Shown here: piece by piece, positions 28,130 to 36,739 of the stretch | How the letters are laid out: each line of letters starts with the position of its first letter | How positions within the stretch are numbered: position 1 is the stretch's first letter | Origin: Anaerolineales bacterium UBA5195 | GTDB lineage: Bacteria > Chloroflexota > Anaerolineae > Anaerolineales > Villigracilaceae | Length of the DNA: 64,000 nt | Assembly: GCA_002412925.1 (NCBI GenBank) | Contig: DHVZ01000027.1 | Span: 1-64,000, forward strand | Direction of reading: 5' to 3' | The notes under the pieces: generated by a model | Databases searched by the model: none | Told to the model about the DNA's origin: nothing | What the model saw: only the letters and a program-made list of their open reading frames with translations | Translations under genes and position numbers: made by a program

Positions 28130-28615
28130 ATGGAAATTAAAATCGTCAGCATAGAAAAACCGGAAGCCATCAATTTCATCCTTGGCCAGGCGCATTTTAT
28201 CAAAACGGTCGAAGACCTCCACGAGACGTTGGTGACCAGTGTGCCGGGTATCAAGTTTGGGCTGGCTTTTTGCGAGGCCTCGGGCAAATGCCTGGTGCGC
28301 ACCAGCGGCACCGACGATGCCATGCTTGCATTGGCCACGAAAAATGCGCTGGCTGTGGGCGCGGGCCATTCTTTTATTTTATTCCTGGCTGAGGGCTTTT
28401 ACCCGGTCAATGTGCTGAACGCTGTCAAAAACGTGCCCGAGGTGGCGCATGTCTTCTGCGCAACCGCCAACCCGACCCAGGTCCTGGTGGCCGAAACGGA
28501 ACAGGGCCGTGGGATTTTGGGTGTCATCGATGGCTCAGCCCCCCAGGGCGTCGAAGATGCCGCCGAAGTCGACTGGCGCAAAGGGTTCCTGCGCATGATC
28601 GGATACAAACTCTAG
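28130..28615 (+). CDS. Adenosine-specific kinase (DUF355 family)
   Basis: 161 residues, the full family length. Recognised from the whole-chain pattern VVSIEKPE-like start, GQAHFIKTVEDL, GLAFCEASGKCLVR, GAGHSFILFL, CATANPTQVLVAE and GRGILGVIDG. The family is described as binding adenosine and possibly phosphorylating it; its cellular role is unclear. It has a good ribosome-binding site (AAGGAG) and lies between mfd and a histidine kinase gene on the same strand, with no evident link to either. Confidence 0.85.
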   Translation: MEIKIVSIEKPEAINFILGQAHFIKTVEDLHETLVTSVPGIKFGLAFCEASGKCLVRTSGTDDAMLALATKNALAVGAGHSFILFLAEGFYPVNVLNAVKNVPEVAHVFCATANPTQVLVAETEQGRGILGVIDGSAPQGVEDAAEVDWRKGFLRMIGYKL

Positions 28616-28658
28616 CCTGTGCGTGATAGAATCCAATTCTTCACCAGGAGACGCCTGC

Positions 28659-29855
28659 ATGTACCCCGTCAATCTTCCACGCAAGAATATGATTTCGCCC
28701 AAGGACATCATCCCGCGCGCGTTTCCGGGGATTTCACAACTTGAGATTGACGAATTGGTTGCGCGCAGCCAGGTCAAGAATTACCCGGCCAAAACGATTC
28801 TCTGCCATGAGGGCAAACTGGAAGATAAGTTTTACATTTTGCTGGATGGCAAGGTGGATGTCACCAAAACCATCAATAATTCAGAAGAGCGCAAGTTAAA
28901 AGAGTTGGACGCTGGAGATTTCTTCGGCGAAATGGCGATCATGCACAACGCCCCACGCGGGGCAACCGTCTCAGCCTCCTCCCCCGTCACGGTTTTGGAA
29001 CTCGACAAGGAAAATTTCGACCGGGTCATCCAGCGTTCATCCTCCATCTCGGTTGCGATGGTGCGTGAAATCTCGCGGCGCCTGCGTGAAAATGACGAGA
29101 TGGCCATCGAAGACCTGAAGATGCGCGCCAGCGAACTGGCCGAAGCTTATCAAAAGTTGGCCGAGCAAGACCTGGCTCGCCGCGAATTCCTGACCAGCGT
29201 GGCGCACGAGCTGCGCACGCCGTTGATGGCTGCCGGGGGCTTCCTGCAATTGCTTCAAAAAGGCGCCATTCACCAGGATAAATTACCCGCAACCATCGAT
29301 ACGGTGGCGCGCAATATCCAGCAAATTACCACGCTGGTTAACGATATCCTCTTTTTGCAAGAGATGGATCTGATCCTCCCCAAATTCCAGCCAGTGGATC
29401 TGTCTGCGATTGCGCAGGAAGTGGCCGAGAAATACCAGGATAAAGCTGCCGCAGGCCTGCTGACCATCCACGTCAAGGTGCCCCAAAACCTGCCGAAGAT
29501 TTCGGGCGATCCAAAATCCCTCGAGCGCGCCCTGATGGCTTTGATGGATAACGCGATTAAATTCAGTCCGCATGGCGGCCAGGTTGAAATCCAGCTTTGG
29601 GAAGAAGCGAATTACGTTGTCATCGATATCAAAGACCAGGGGATTGGGATCGAGCCAGAGCTGGTACCGCACATTTTCGACCGGTTCTACCACATTGAAA
29701 AAAGCGGCGAGACCCTGTTCAGCGGCATTGGCTTGGGGCTGGCTATCACCAACCAGGTTATCAAGCAGCACAACGGGCGCATCTCGGTTCAGAGTGAGCC
29801 GGGCAAAGGCAGCACCTTTAGTGTGCGGCTCAAGACCATGAAGGTCATGCTCTAA
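28659..29855 (+). CDS. Histidine kinase with cyclic-nucleotide-type sensor domain
   Basis: 398 residues from the ATG after CCAGGAG; a GTG at 28623 is an alternative without such a site. Residues about 15-140 form a cNMP-binding beta-barrel (GDFFGEMAIMHNAPRGATV is its phosphate-binding cassette region). A coiled segment leads to the HisKA H-box (HELRTPL, His near residue 182) and HATPase_c motifs DNAIKFS, DQGIGIEP and GIGLGLAIT. No membrane helix is present, so it senses a cytoplasmic ligand or interacts with another protein. No response regulator is adjacent, so its partner is unknown. A perfect palindromic terminator follows. Confidence 0.88.
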   Translation: MYPVNLPRKNMISPKDIIPRAFPGISQLEIDELVARSQVKNYPAKTILCHEGKLEDKFYILLDGKVDVTKTINNSEERKLKELDAGDFFGEMAIMHNAPRGATVSASSPVTVLELDKENFDRVIQRSSSISVAMVREISRRLRENDEMAIEDLKMRASELAEAYQKLAEQDLARREFLTSVAHELRTPLMAAGGFLQLLQKGAIHQDKLPATIDTVARNIQQITTLVNDILFLQEMDLILPKFQPVDLSAIAQEVAEKYQDKAAAGLLTIHVKVPQNLPKISGDPKSLERALMALMDNAIKFSPHGGQVEIQLWEEANYVVIDIKDQGIGIEPELVPHIFDRFYHIEKSGETLFSGIGLGLAITNQVIKQHNGRISVQSEPGKGSTFSVRLKTMKVML

Positions 29856-29870
29856 TTTCAATCACTGATG

Positions 29871-29900
29871 ATAAGCCCGCGCTCTCTGGCGCGGGCTTAT
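29871..29900. terminator. Bidirectional terminator between convergent genes
   Basis: Perfect 12-base arms ATAAGCCCGCGC and GCGCGGGCTTAT with a six-base loop. The hairpin lies between the histidine kinase stop (29855) and the NUDIX stop (29897), so it can end both transcripts. The T tract is short on each side. Confidence 0.75.
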
Positions 29901-30400
29901 TCTTTGGCGAACAAAACTGTCAGCCGGTCATCCTGACCGTAAAACGAGCGGGCGGCGAAGGGTGGGTCTCCTTTTCTCATCGCGTGGACGCGTCCCAGCA
30001 AGACGGGCAAATCTTCCACCACTGGCAGGCCGCTTAAACGGTCATAGGCAATCCATTCAGCCAGACCTTCGGTAGAGGCCTGTGGCTCGCCCTCGACAGA
30101 TTCGCCGGTAAAAATGTACAGGCAGATGCCCGGGTTTTGTCCGGTCTCGATCACGACCGTTCCGCATAGCCACAAGTCGGCGCTCAGGCCGGATTCTTCG
30201 CGCAGTTCGCGTTGCGCCGCCGACAAAAGATCCTCGCCGCGTTCGACATGGCCGCCCAGGCCGTTATAGCGGTTGGGCCACAGTCGTTTTGTGGGCGCAC
30301 CCTTCAACAAAAGATATGCATCATCCCGGCGCAGGAAAATGGCCGTGCGCGGGATGAGCATGTAACGTTCGCGATTGACACCCTGGTCAGAAACAGGCAT
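29897..30400 (-). CDS. NUDIX hydrolase
   Basis: 167 residues from the ATG at 30400 (MPVSDQG). A longer frame to 30454 would start inside the fba terminator and is unlikely. The Nudix box is present almost in full: G-H-V-E-R-G-E then RELREESGL, matching the G-x5-E-x7-REUxEExGU consensus, so hydrolysis of a nucleoside diphosphate linked to some group is expected. The start MLIPRTAIFL is a common fold beginning and ATG at 30361 is another possible start. The substrate is not readable. Confidence 0.87.
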   Translation of the reverse strand: MPVSDQGVNRERYMLIPRTAIFLRRDDAYLLLKGAPTKRLWPNRYNGLGGHVERGEDLLSAAQRELREESGLSADLWLCGTVVIETGQNPGICLYIFTGESVEGEPQASTEGLAEWIAYDRLSGLPVVEDLPVLLGRVHAMRKGDPPFAARSFYGQDDRLTVLFAKE

Positions 30401-30412
30401 TTTTAGGCTTTG

Positions 30413-30458
30413 GAAAAAAGAGGGGTGGATTTCTGAGCATCTCCAGAAATCCACCCCT
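30413..30458 (-). terminator. Rho-independent terminator of fba
   Basis: On the minus strand a 15-base perfect stem (arms 30421-30435 and 30444-30458, eight-base loop) is followed by a run of six T. It sits about 30 bases after the fba stop. Confidence 0.9.
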
Positions 30459-30487
30459 TAACGATCAGGCTACCAGCTTACCAATGA

Positions 30488-31435
30488 CTACCCAACCAGT
30501 TTACGAAGTTCGTCGAGGTGGCCGGCAGACCCGAGCTTCTCGTTCTTGTGGGCGATGAACTTGGCATACTCGGCCATGAAAACCTTGCCGATCGGGCGCA
30601 GGTCGAATTCGGCGGGCTTGTCGCGGAAATATTCGCGGTGGACGCGCGTCCAGACCAGGCGGCCATCGGTGTCGATGTTGACTTTGGTGACGCCCAGGAT
30701 GGCGGCGCGGGCGAATTCGTCCTCGTTGACGCCCTTGGCGCCTTTCAGGTCGCCGCCAGCCGCATTGATCCGCGCCACTTCTTCCTGTGGGACAGAGCTG
30801 GAGCCGTGCATGACCAGCGGGAAGGCCGGCAGCAGCTTCTGGATTTGTTCGAGCACCTCGAAATGTAGCCCCTGTGAGCCGGAGAATTTAAAGGCTCCGT
30901 GGCTGGTGCCGATGGCGCAGGCCAGCGAATCGACGCCGGTCAGGCGGACAAATTCCTCGGCCTGGATTGGGTCAGTCAGCTTGGCATTGGCCTCGTCCAC
31001 GGCGACATGCTCTTCCACGCCGCCCAACTGGCCCAATTCCGCCTCGACGACGATATTTCGGGCGTGAGCTGCATCGACGACGCGTTTGGTGATTTCCGCG
31101 TTCTTTTCAAAGGATTCGTGGCTGGCATCGATCATGACGGACGAATAAAAACCACTGCTGATGCAATCGTAGCAGGTCTCTTCGTCGCCGTGGTCCAGGT
31201 GCACGGCAAAAACAGCTTCGGGGAAGACCTCATCCGCCGCGCGAATCAGCCCTTCGAGCATTTTCTTATGGGTGTAAGAGCGCGCTCCCTTGCTGATCTG
31301 GATGATAAAAGGGGCTTTGCTATCCAGGTTGCCACGGAACAAACCCATGGTTTGCTCGAGGTTGTTGATATTGTAGGCGCCGATTGCATACTTCCCGTAA
31401 GCGGCTTCGAACAGTTTTTTGGTTGTGACGATCAT
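30488..31435 (-). CDS. fba: Class II fructose-bisphosphate aldolase
   Basis: 315 residues. Signature elements: AVHLDHGDEE (Zn-binding His and the catalytic region), GFYSSVMIDASHESFEKN, AELGQLGGVE, HGSSSVP (His and phosphate loop) and GVTKVNIDTDGR. It interconverts fructose 1,6-bisphosphate with dihydroxyacetone phosphate and glyceraldehyde 3-phosphate in the cytoplasm. The start has AAAGGATG at normal distance. It is monocistronic, with its own terminator and a divergent promoter region upstream. A tagatose-bisphosphate or related specificity cannot be ruled out by eye. Confidence 0.9.
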   Translation of the reverse strand: MIVTTKKLFEAAYGKYAIGAYNINNLEQTMGLFRGNLDSKAPFIIQISKGARSYTHKKMLEGLIRAADEVFPEAVFAVHLDHGDEETCYDCISSGFYSSVMIDASHESFEKNAEITKRVVDAAHARNIVVEAELGQLGGVEEHVAVDEANAKLTDPIQAEEFVRLTGVDSLACAIGTSHGAFKFSGSQGLHFEVLEQIQKLLPAFPLVMHGSSSVPQEEVARINAAGGDLKGAKGVNEDEFARAAILGVTKVNIDTDGRLVWTRVHREYFRDKPAEFDLRPIGKVFMAEYAKFIAHKNEKLGSAGHLDELRKLVG

Positions 31436-31543
31436 ACTGACATCCTTTCCATGATTTGAGAATAAACGCTTTTACCTTCAAAAAGGTTTTGCAACTTTAG
31501 GCCACCAAGCTGCGTAAATGTGAATGTAGTCTGGAAACCCGAC

Positions 31544-31573
31544 TTGATTATACCCACAAACTCAGGCTATAAT
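31544..31573 (+). promoter_or_regulatory. Sigma70-type promoter
   Basis: TTGATT at 31544-31549 and TATAAT at 31568-31573 with an 18-base spacer. It lies about 43 bases ahead of the start of the following gene and is the clearest -35/-10 pair in the window. Confidence 0.75.
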
Positions 31574-31615
31574 GAATAAAATCCTTCACAATCGCAGTTT
31601 TCTCAGGAGGAAACT

Positions 31616-32137
31616 ATGAGTGACTTTTTTGGACGTGTAACCGAGGATCAGGACCCTTTCAAGAAATTGGCCTCTTATATCCCGGGTTTCAAAGGATACA
31701 TCGAGCGGCAGAACCGCCGCGCGGCTGACAAGATCCTGCGCGACACCGTCGCCCGGCGTTTCGAGGAACTCTACAAACGACTTTCGGCTTTGCAGGCAGA
31801 TTTGATCAGCCAGGGCGGGCTTGAATATGTCGATGACCTTGAAAAGGCCTCCCTGAAAATCCGTACCTTTGCGGACAAAATTCGCAATGCCACGTATGGT
31901 TACTCGGGTCTGTTCGATGCCGTCAAGATCAACGAAGAAGAGTTGGCCAAAATTTATGCCTTTGACGCCGCCTTCTTTGAGATTGCCGACCAGCTCAACA
32001 ATGCGCTGGATACCGTCGAAGCCACGCTGGGTACGCCCGAAGGTCTCCCGGCCGTGATCCGCAACCTGGTAACGCTTGCCCGCCAGGCGGTCACTACTTA
32101 CGAGCAGCGTTACGAAATTTTCAACGGTTCAAAGTAA
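31616..32137 (+). CDS. Hypothetical helical protein
   Basis: 173 residues, soluble, nearly all predicted helix, rich in Ala/Lys/Glu. It starts with GFKGYIERQNRRAADKI and holds long amphipathic heptads such as RRFEELYKRLSALQADL. No family is recognised. The gene has an exemplary ribosome-binding site (AGGAGGAAA), a strong promoter and a strong terminator, so it is probably well expressed as a single unit. A structural or scaffold function in the cytoplasm is a guess. Confidence 0.75.
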   Translation: MSDFFGRVTEDQDPFKKLASYIPGFKGYIERQNRRAADKILRDTVARRFEELYKRLSALQADLISQGGLEYVDDLEKASLKIRTFADKIRNATYGYSGLFDAVKINEEELAKIYAFDAAFFEIADQLNNALDTVEATLGTPEGLPAVIRNLVTLARQAVTTYEQRYEIFNGSK

Positions 32138-32150
32138 TTCGGTTGTCTTG

Positions 32151-32187
32151 AGGCCCTACAGGTTCTAATAACCTGTAGGGCCTTTTT
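32151..32187 (+). terminator. Rho-independent terminator
   Basis: Arms AGGCCCTACAGGT (32151-32163) and ACCTGTAGGGCCT (32171-32183) with a seven-base loop, followed by a T run. It ends the helical protein gene. Confidence 0.95.
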
Positions 32188-32325
32188 AATTTCAGAATCT
32201 TTGTGGTAAGACTCCGCAATTTGGTGTGTGAGCGCGTGTAGATGTGGAATTTGTATGACAAAGTTCCCAATTCTGTGATTTAATAGGAATGTAACGTCAC
32301 CAAGCGATTGACAGGAGAGATACTT

Positions 32326-33741
32326 ATGTGGACTGAATACATCAGCGCTGCCACTACCGAAGAAGTCGTCCGCAGCCTGGCGGAAAAAGGCCCTCAGGCC
32401 CGCATCGTGGCCGGAGCCACCGACCTGATCCTTGAACTTGAGCGCGGCGCGCGCAGCGGCATCGAAACCCTGATCGACGTGACTCGCATTCCCAGCCTTG
32501 ACCGGATTACACAGGATGAAGATGGCGTCATCCATCTTGGGGCGCTGGTTACGCACAACCAGGTGGCCGCCTCCAAACTTCTGCGCGAAAAGGCTTACCC
32601 GTTGGCCCGCGCCAGTTGGGAAGTGGGCGCGCCGCAAATCCGCAACCGTGGCACCGTGGCTGGCAACCTGGTCACCGCCTCGCCTGCCAACGACACCATC
32701 ACCCCGCTCGTCGCGCTGGAGGCTTGGGTCATCCTGAAATCCGTCCGCGGCGAACGCAAAGTGGCCTTGCAGGATTTCTATCAAGGCGTGCGCAAAACCG
32801 TCATGCAGGCCGACGAAATGCTGGTGGAGATTGCCTTCAAGGGGCTGGGCGCTGCCCGGCGCGGGACTTTTGTCAAGGTGGCGCTGCGCCGCGCCCAGGC
32901 TATTTCTGTGGTTAACCTGGCGATTATCCTGACCCTTGACTCGTCGACCATTAGACAGGCCGTTATCACGCTGGGAGCGGTCGCCCCGACGATTATCCAT
33001 GCCAAAGAGGCCGAAGCTTACCTGGCAGGCAAACAGCTCAACGACGAGGTGATTGCCAAAGCCGCCGAACTTGCCCGGGAGGCGGCCAGGCCGATTGACG
33101 ATATCCGCAGTTCCGCCGATTACCGGCGTGAGATGGTGCGGGTCTTCGCCGCACGCGGGCTGAGGTCACTGCTCAATGGACAGGAACAAGCCGGAATGCC
33201 AGAGAACCCGGTCACGCTGATGGGCAATGAAAAAGCAACGGGTGGGAACGGCTTCTCGGGGCTGCATCACTCTGAAGGGTCCTCCATCCAGACCAAAATC
33301 AACGGTAAAGACTATACTTTCACCTCCGGCTTCGAGAAAACGCTGCTGCGCCTGCTGCGAGAAGATGCGGGCCTGATCGGCACAAAAGAAGGCTGCGCCG
33401 AGGGCGAGTGCGGTGCATGCACGGTCTTTTTGGACGGCCAAGCGGTCATGGCCTGCATGGTGCCAGCGCCGCGCGCCCACGGCGCTGAGATCGTCACCGT
33501 CGAAGGACTGGCGAATGGCGCTCAACTGCACCCCGTCCAGGAGGCTTTTATCCAGGACGGCGCGGTACAATGTGGATATTGTACGCCGGGCTTCCTGATG
33601 TCGGCGGCCAAGCTGTTGGAGGAGTGCCCCCAACCGACCAAAAACGAGATCGAGCAGGCCATTACCGGCAACCTCTGCCGCTGCACGGGCTATTACAAGA
33701 TTGTCCAGGCTATCGAGGACGCCAGTACCCGCGTAATCTAA
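32326..33741 (+). CDS. Molybdenum hydroxylase FAD and 2Fe-2S fusion subunit
   Basis: 471 residues from the ATG after ACAGGAGAG. Residues 1 to about 285 are the FAD-binding subunit (ARIVAGATDLILEL, NRGTVAGNLVTASPANDTI, a CO_deh_flav_C domain with SAVN-type sequence VVNLAI). A linker follows (about residues 285-320), then the two 2Fe-2S domains: EGCAEGECGACTVFLDG, VQCGYCTPGF and GNLCRCTGY. So electron-transfer modules of xanthine dehydrogenase-type enzymes are fused in the order FAD then iron-sulfur, the reverse of animal xanthine dehydrogenase. It forms a complex with the molybdopterin subunit encoded 0.7 kb downstream. A CO dehydrogenase or nicotinate-type substrate is also possible. Confidence 0.88.
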   Translation: MWTEYISAATTEEVVRSLAEKGPQARIVAGATDLILELERGARSGIETLIDVTRIPSLDRITQDEDGVIHLGALVTHNQVAASKLLREKAYPLARASWEVGAPQIRNRGTVAGNLVTASPANDTITPLVALEAWVILKSVRGERKVALQDFYQGVRKTVMQADEMLVEIAFKGLGAARRGTFVKVALRRAQAISVVNLAIILTLDSSTIRQAVITLGAVAPTIIHAKEAEAYLAGKQLNDEVIAKAAELAREAARPIDDIRSSADYRREMVRVFAARGLRSLLNGQEQAGMPENPVTLMGNEKATGGNGFSGLHHSEGSSIQTKINGKDYTFTSGFEKTLLRLLREDAGLIGTKEGCAEGECGACTVFLDGQAVMACMVPAPRAHGAEIVTVEGLANGAQLHPVQEAFIQDGAVQCGYCTPGFLMSAAKLLEECPQPTKNEIEQAITGNLCRCTGYYKIVQAIEDASTRVI

Positions 33742-33830
33742 AGAGATCCGTTTGGCCAGCCTAAAACCGGTAATTTTTCCCCATCGCTTGATGATAGGCC
33801 GGGCACAAGTAAATTCAAGGAGGCATAAAA

Positions 33831-34250
33831 ATGGCGAAATATCAGAGTTACCAGAAACAAAAAGAATTGCCGCGCAACGAAGTCCATCCTGTCTGGCGCG
33901 GGATTGGCTGTATCATCATGCTGATCTTGCCAGTCATCTCATGGGCCGCCGCCCAGCTTTTGCTCGAATTTGGCAAGGCCCAGAAATGGCCCTTCCTGTG
34001 GGAACTCAGCGAGGTGATTCGCTTCCCGGATTGGGTTTACCAAGTTCCCGGCATCCTGGTGGCGGCTAATTACATCTCGAGCGTCCCCTATCTCAAGGCC
34101 CTCTTGATTTTCTTTTTCCTGGTGTTGATCGCGCTCTCGGGCATTTTCGCGGTTTTGAACGCGGTACTCTACCGCCTGGTTGGCCCGCCGCGTTACACCG
34201 CACTCGATGCGCCCGCGCCGCGTGTGAAAGTAAAACGTTATACGCGCTAG
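33831..34250 (+). CDS. Hypothetical membrane protein in hydroxylase operon
   Basis: 139 residues with two clear membrane helices (about residues 27-45 and 86-113), a basic start and a basic end (PRVKVKRYTR). It has a strong AGGAGG site eight bases before the ATG. It lies between the two subunits of the molybdenum hydroxylase, so an accessory, anchoring or electron-transfer role is possible but only by position. No family recognised. Confidence 0.65.
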   Translation: MAKYQSYQKQKELPRNEVHPVWRGIGCIIMLILPVISWAAAQLLLEFGKAQKWPFLWELSEVIRFPDWVYQVPGILVAANYISSVPYLKALLIFFFLVLIALSGIFAVLNAVLYRLVGPPRYTALDAPAPRVKVKRYTR

Positions 34251-34269
34251 CCTAACCCAGACAAGCCGG

Positions 34270-34360
34270 AAAAGATTTAACCGCTGAGTACGCTGAGTTC
34301 GCAGAGAAAACCTTTTTTGCATCTCCGCGCTCTTGGCAATCTCTGCGGTGAAATTTTCTG
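34270..34360. repeat. Imperfect palindromic repeat, GCTGAGTTCGCAGAG type
   Basis: Left arm 34271-34308 (AACCGCTGAGTACGCTGAG and onward) and right arm 34322-34358 (TCTCCGCGCTCTTGGCAATC and onward) are complementary over most of their length, with a short T-rich loop. The pattern AACCGC(A/T)GAG...CTCTGCGGTG is a common dispersed element. It fills the gap between the small membrane protein gene and the molybdopterin subunit gene. Confidence 0.7.
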
Positions 34361-34419
34361 GCTTTTTGTGCAAGCATTTCACTTATTAAGTACTAATGTG
34401 AATTCTGTACCGAGGTTTT

Positions 34420-36633
34420 ATGACAACCATTGTAGGCCAATCCCTTCCACGGATCGACGCGCTCGGCAAAGTGACCGGCGAAACGCTCTATTCGGGCGAT
34501 CTCGTCATGCCGGGCATGCTGCATATGAAAATTCTGTTTGCTGGCAGGCCGCACGCGCGGATTTTGAGTCTCGATACTTCTGCGGCGGAGGCGCATCCCG
34601 GTGTGGCGGTAGTTTTGACCGCCAAAGACGTGCCGGTCAATGAATACGGTCTGCAAATCAACGACCAGCCGGTACTCTGCGGCCCTGGCTCGGCCAAACC
34701 CGGCACTGATATCGTCCGTTTTGTGGGCGATCAGGTGGCCGTGGTGGTCGCCGAAACGGAGGTGATTGCCGCCAGGGCGTTGAAGCTGATCAAGGTTGAG
34801 TACGCAGACCTGCCGGTGCTGACTGACCCTGAAGCCGCCCTCCAGCCGGGAGCCTTTTCCATACATCCCGAAATCGGCGCTTCGAATATCTGTGTCCACG
34901 ACAAGATTCGGAAAGGGGATGTGGAAGCTGGCTTTGCCCAGGCGGAGGTGATTGTCGAAGGCGAGTATCACGTCCCAGCCCAGGAACACGCCTACCTGCA
35001 GCCCGAAGCCGGAGTCGCCTATCTGGACGATGACGACCTGCTGACAGTCAAGGTCGCCGGTCAGTGGACACATGCCGACCAGAAGCAGATCGCCCACGCG
35101 CTCGACCTGCCGCTCGACAGAATCCGCGTGCAGTACCCGGCCATTGGCGGCGCCTTTGGCGGGCGCGAAGATATGTCGGTGCAGATTGTGCTCGCGCTGG
35201 CGGCGTTGAAACTCCGCAGGCCCGTCAAAATCATCTGGTCGCGCAAAGAGTCGCTGATCGGGCACGGCAAACGTCACCCGATGGTCATCCGCGCCAAATG
35301 GGGTGCGACCAAAGACGGCAAGCTGACAGCCGCCGAGACCACCTTTATTGCGGATGGCGGCGCGTACATGTACACGACCAATAAGGTGTTGGGAAATTCC
35401 ACCATTACCCAAACCGGGCCGTATTTCATTCCCAATGTCAAGTCAGACGTGTATGGCGTTTACACCAACAACCTGCCTGGCGCGGCTTTTCGCGGCTTTG
35501 GCGCGCCACAGGCCCAATTTATGGCCGAAATGCAGATGGATAAGTTGGCCGAAAAACTCGGTCTCGATCCGGTCGAATTCCGCCTGCGGAATGCCCTGCG
35601 CGAAGGCGACACTCTTGACGTGCAGACTCCCGCCCCAGGGCCAGTGACAGCCGTGCAGGTGATCGAGGCGGCTGCGCGGCGTGCTGGCTGGAAGAATGAC
35701 ACGGGGCAGTGGAGTCTGGATCGTAAAAGACAGGCTGCAGATAATGCCCAGCCCGCATTTCTTGTTCGCGGCCTGGGCCTGGCGGCTGGTTTCAAAAATG
35801 TCGGTTTTTCGTTTGGCTACAAGGAAAACTGCTGGGCACGCGTGGAAATCCATGGGAAGGCCGAAATCGAGCGTGTGGTGGTCTATATTGCCTCTGCCGA
35901 GGTAGGCCAGGGCAACCATACCATCTTGGCGCAGATGGCCGCTGAAGCGACCGGCGCGCCTTTTGAAAAAGTGGAAATGATTGTGATGGACACGCTCAAG
36001 ATGGGCAATGCCGGTTCGGCTTCAGCTTCACGGTTGACCTTTATGTCGGGCAATGCCGTCAAGGGCGCGGCGCAGCAGGCGCGGGACAAATGGGAATCGG
36101 AAGAGCGCCCGGCCATCGTCGAATACACCTATCTTGCCCCGGAAACCACGCCTTTCGACAAGGAAACCGGGAAGTGCATGCCCAATTTCGCCTACGCTTA
36201 TGTGGCCCAGGCCGTGGAAGTGGAAGTGGATACCGAAACCGGGCAGGTGCGAATTTTGAAGGTTATCTCTGCTGATGATGTTGGCAAAGCCATCAACCCG
36301 ACGCAGGTGGAAGGCCAGATCGAGGGCGGCGTGGTCCAGGCGCAGGGTTATGTCATGATGGAAAACTTCATCACGAAGGCTGGTTATGTGCTGACTGACC
36401 AGCTCAGCACCTATCTCATCCCGACGATCCTGGATATTCCCGGCGAAGTGGAATCGGTGGTGGTTGAAATCCCTGATGAGCGCGGACCTTGGGGCGCAAA
36501 AGGCCTGGGCGAGCTGCCCTACCTGCCGCTGGCCCCCGCGATTATGTCTGCCATCCATGCCGCGACCGGCGTCTGGTTCGACGAATTCCCGCTGACACCT
36601 GAGAGAGTGCTGCGAGGCTTGGGAAAACTCTAA
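34420..36633 (+). CDS. Xanthine dehydrogenase-family molybdopterin subunit
   Basis: 737 residues. Domain order is the aldehyde oxidase a/b hammerhead (residues about 15-125), then the Mo-binding domains. Motifs seen: AIGGAFGGRED, GAFRGFGAPQ, SAEVGQGNHT (cofactor contact) and GAKGLGELP with the Glu equivalent to the catalytic base. The enzyme should hydroxylate a carbon centre of a purine, aldehyde or heteroaromatic compound with water as oxygen source. Its electron-transfer partner is the FAD/2Fe-2S fusion encoded upstream. No xdhC-like maturation gene is in the window. Confidence 0.9.
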   Translation: MTTIVGQSLPRIDALGKVTGETLYSGDLVMPGMLHMKILFAGRPHARILSLDTSAAEAHPGVAVVLTAKDVPVNEYGLQINDQPVLCGPGSAKPGTDIVRFVGDQVAVVVAETEVIAARALKLIKVEYADLPVLTDPEAALQPGAFSIHPEIGASNICVHDKIRKGDVEAGFAQAEVIVEGEYHVPAQEHAYLQPEAGVAYLDDDDLLTVKVAGQWTHADQKQIAHALDLPLDRIRVQYPAIGGAFGGREDMSVQIVLALAALKLRRPVKIIWSRKESLIGHGKRHPMVIRAKWGATKDGKLTAAETTFIADGGAYMYTTNKVLGNSTITQTGPYFIPNVKSDVYGVYTNNLPGAAFRGFGAPQAQFMAEMQMDKLAEKLGLDPVEFRLRNALREGDTLDVQTPAPGPVTAVQVIEAAARRAGWKNDTGQWSLDRKRQAADNAQPAFLVRGLGLAAGFKNVGFSFGYKENCWARVEIHGKAEIERVVVYIASAEVGQGNHTILAQMAAEATGAPFEKVEMIVMDTLKMGNAGSASASRLTFMSGNAVKGAAQQARDKWESEERPAIVEYTYLAPETTPFDKETGKCMPNFAYAYVAQAVEVEVDTETGQVRILKVISADDVGKAINPTQVEGQIEGGVVQAQGYVMMENFITKAGYVLTDQLSTYLIPTILDIPGEVESVVVEIPDERGPWGAKGLGELPYLPLAPAIMSAIHAATGVWFDEFPLTPERVLRGLGKL

Positions 36634-36638
36634 AATAA

Positions 36639-36680
36639 CCCGCCGCTGGATGAGGGGTGCACCCAACGGCGGGACTTTTG
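36639..36680 (+). terminator. Possible terminator after hydroxylase operon
   Basis: CCCGCCG (36639-36645) pairs with CGGCGGG (36667-36673), with an inner GGGTGCACCC palindrome and then ACTTTTG. The stem is short and the T run weak. Confidence 0.5.
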
Positions 36681-36739
36681 CACTTTTCGGCAGTCTGGCA
36701 GTCATAATCAGTACTACTAATTAAAGTTGCTCTGATTTT

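Noticed and set aside
25754..28369. 871-residue open frame antisense to mfd
   Set aside because: It lies on a very GC-rich gene in the frame opposite its codons, has His/Arg/Gln-rich composition with no domain, and runs past mfd into the next gene.
30401..30454. Longer N-terminus of the NUDIX protein
   Set aside because: The extra codons lie in the fba terminator hairpin.
32110..33000. 296-residue antisense frame over the FAD subunit
   Set aside because: Its composition follows the complement of the real gene; it crosses the terminator at 32151-32187.
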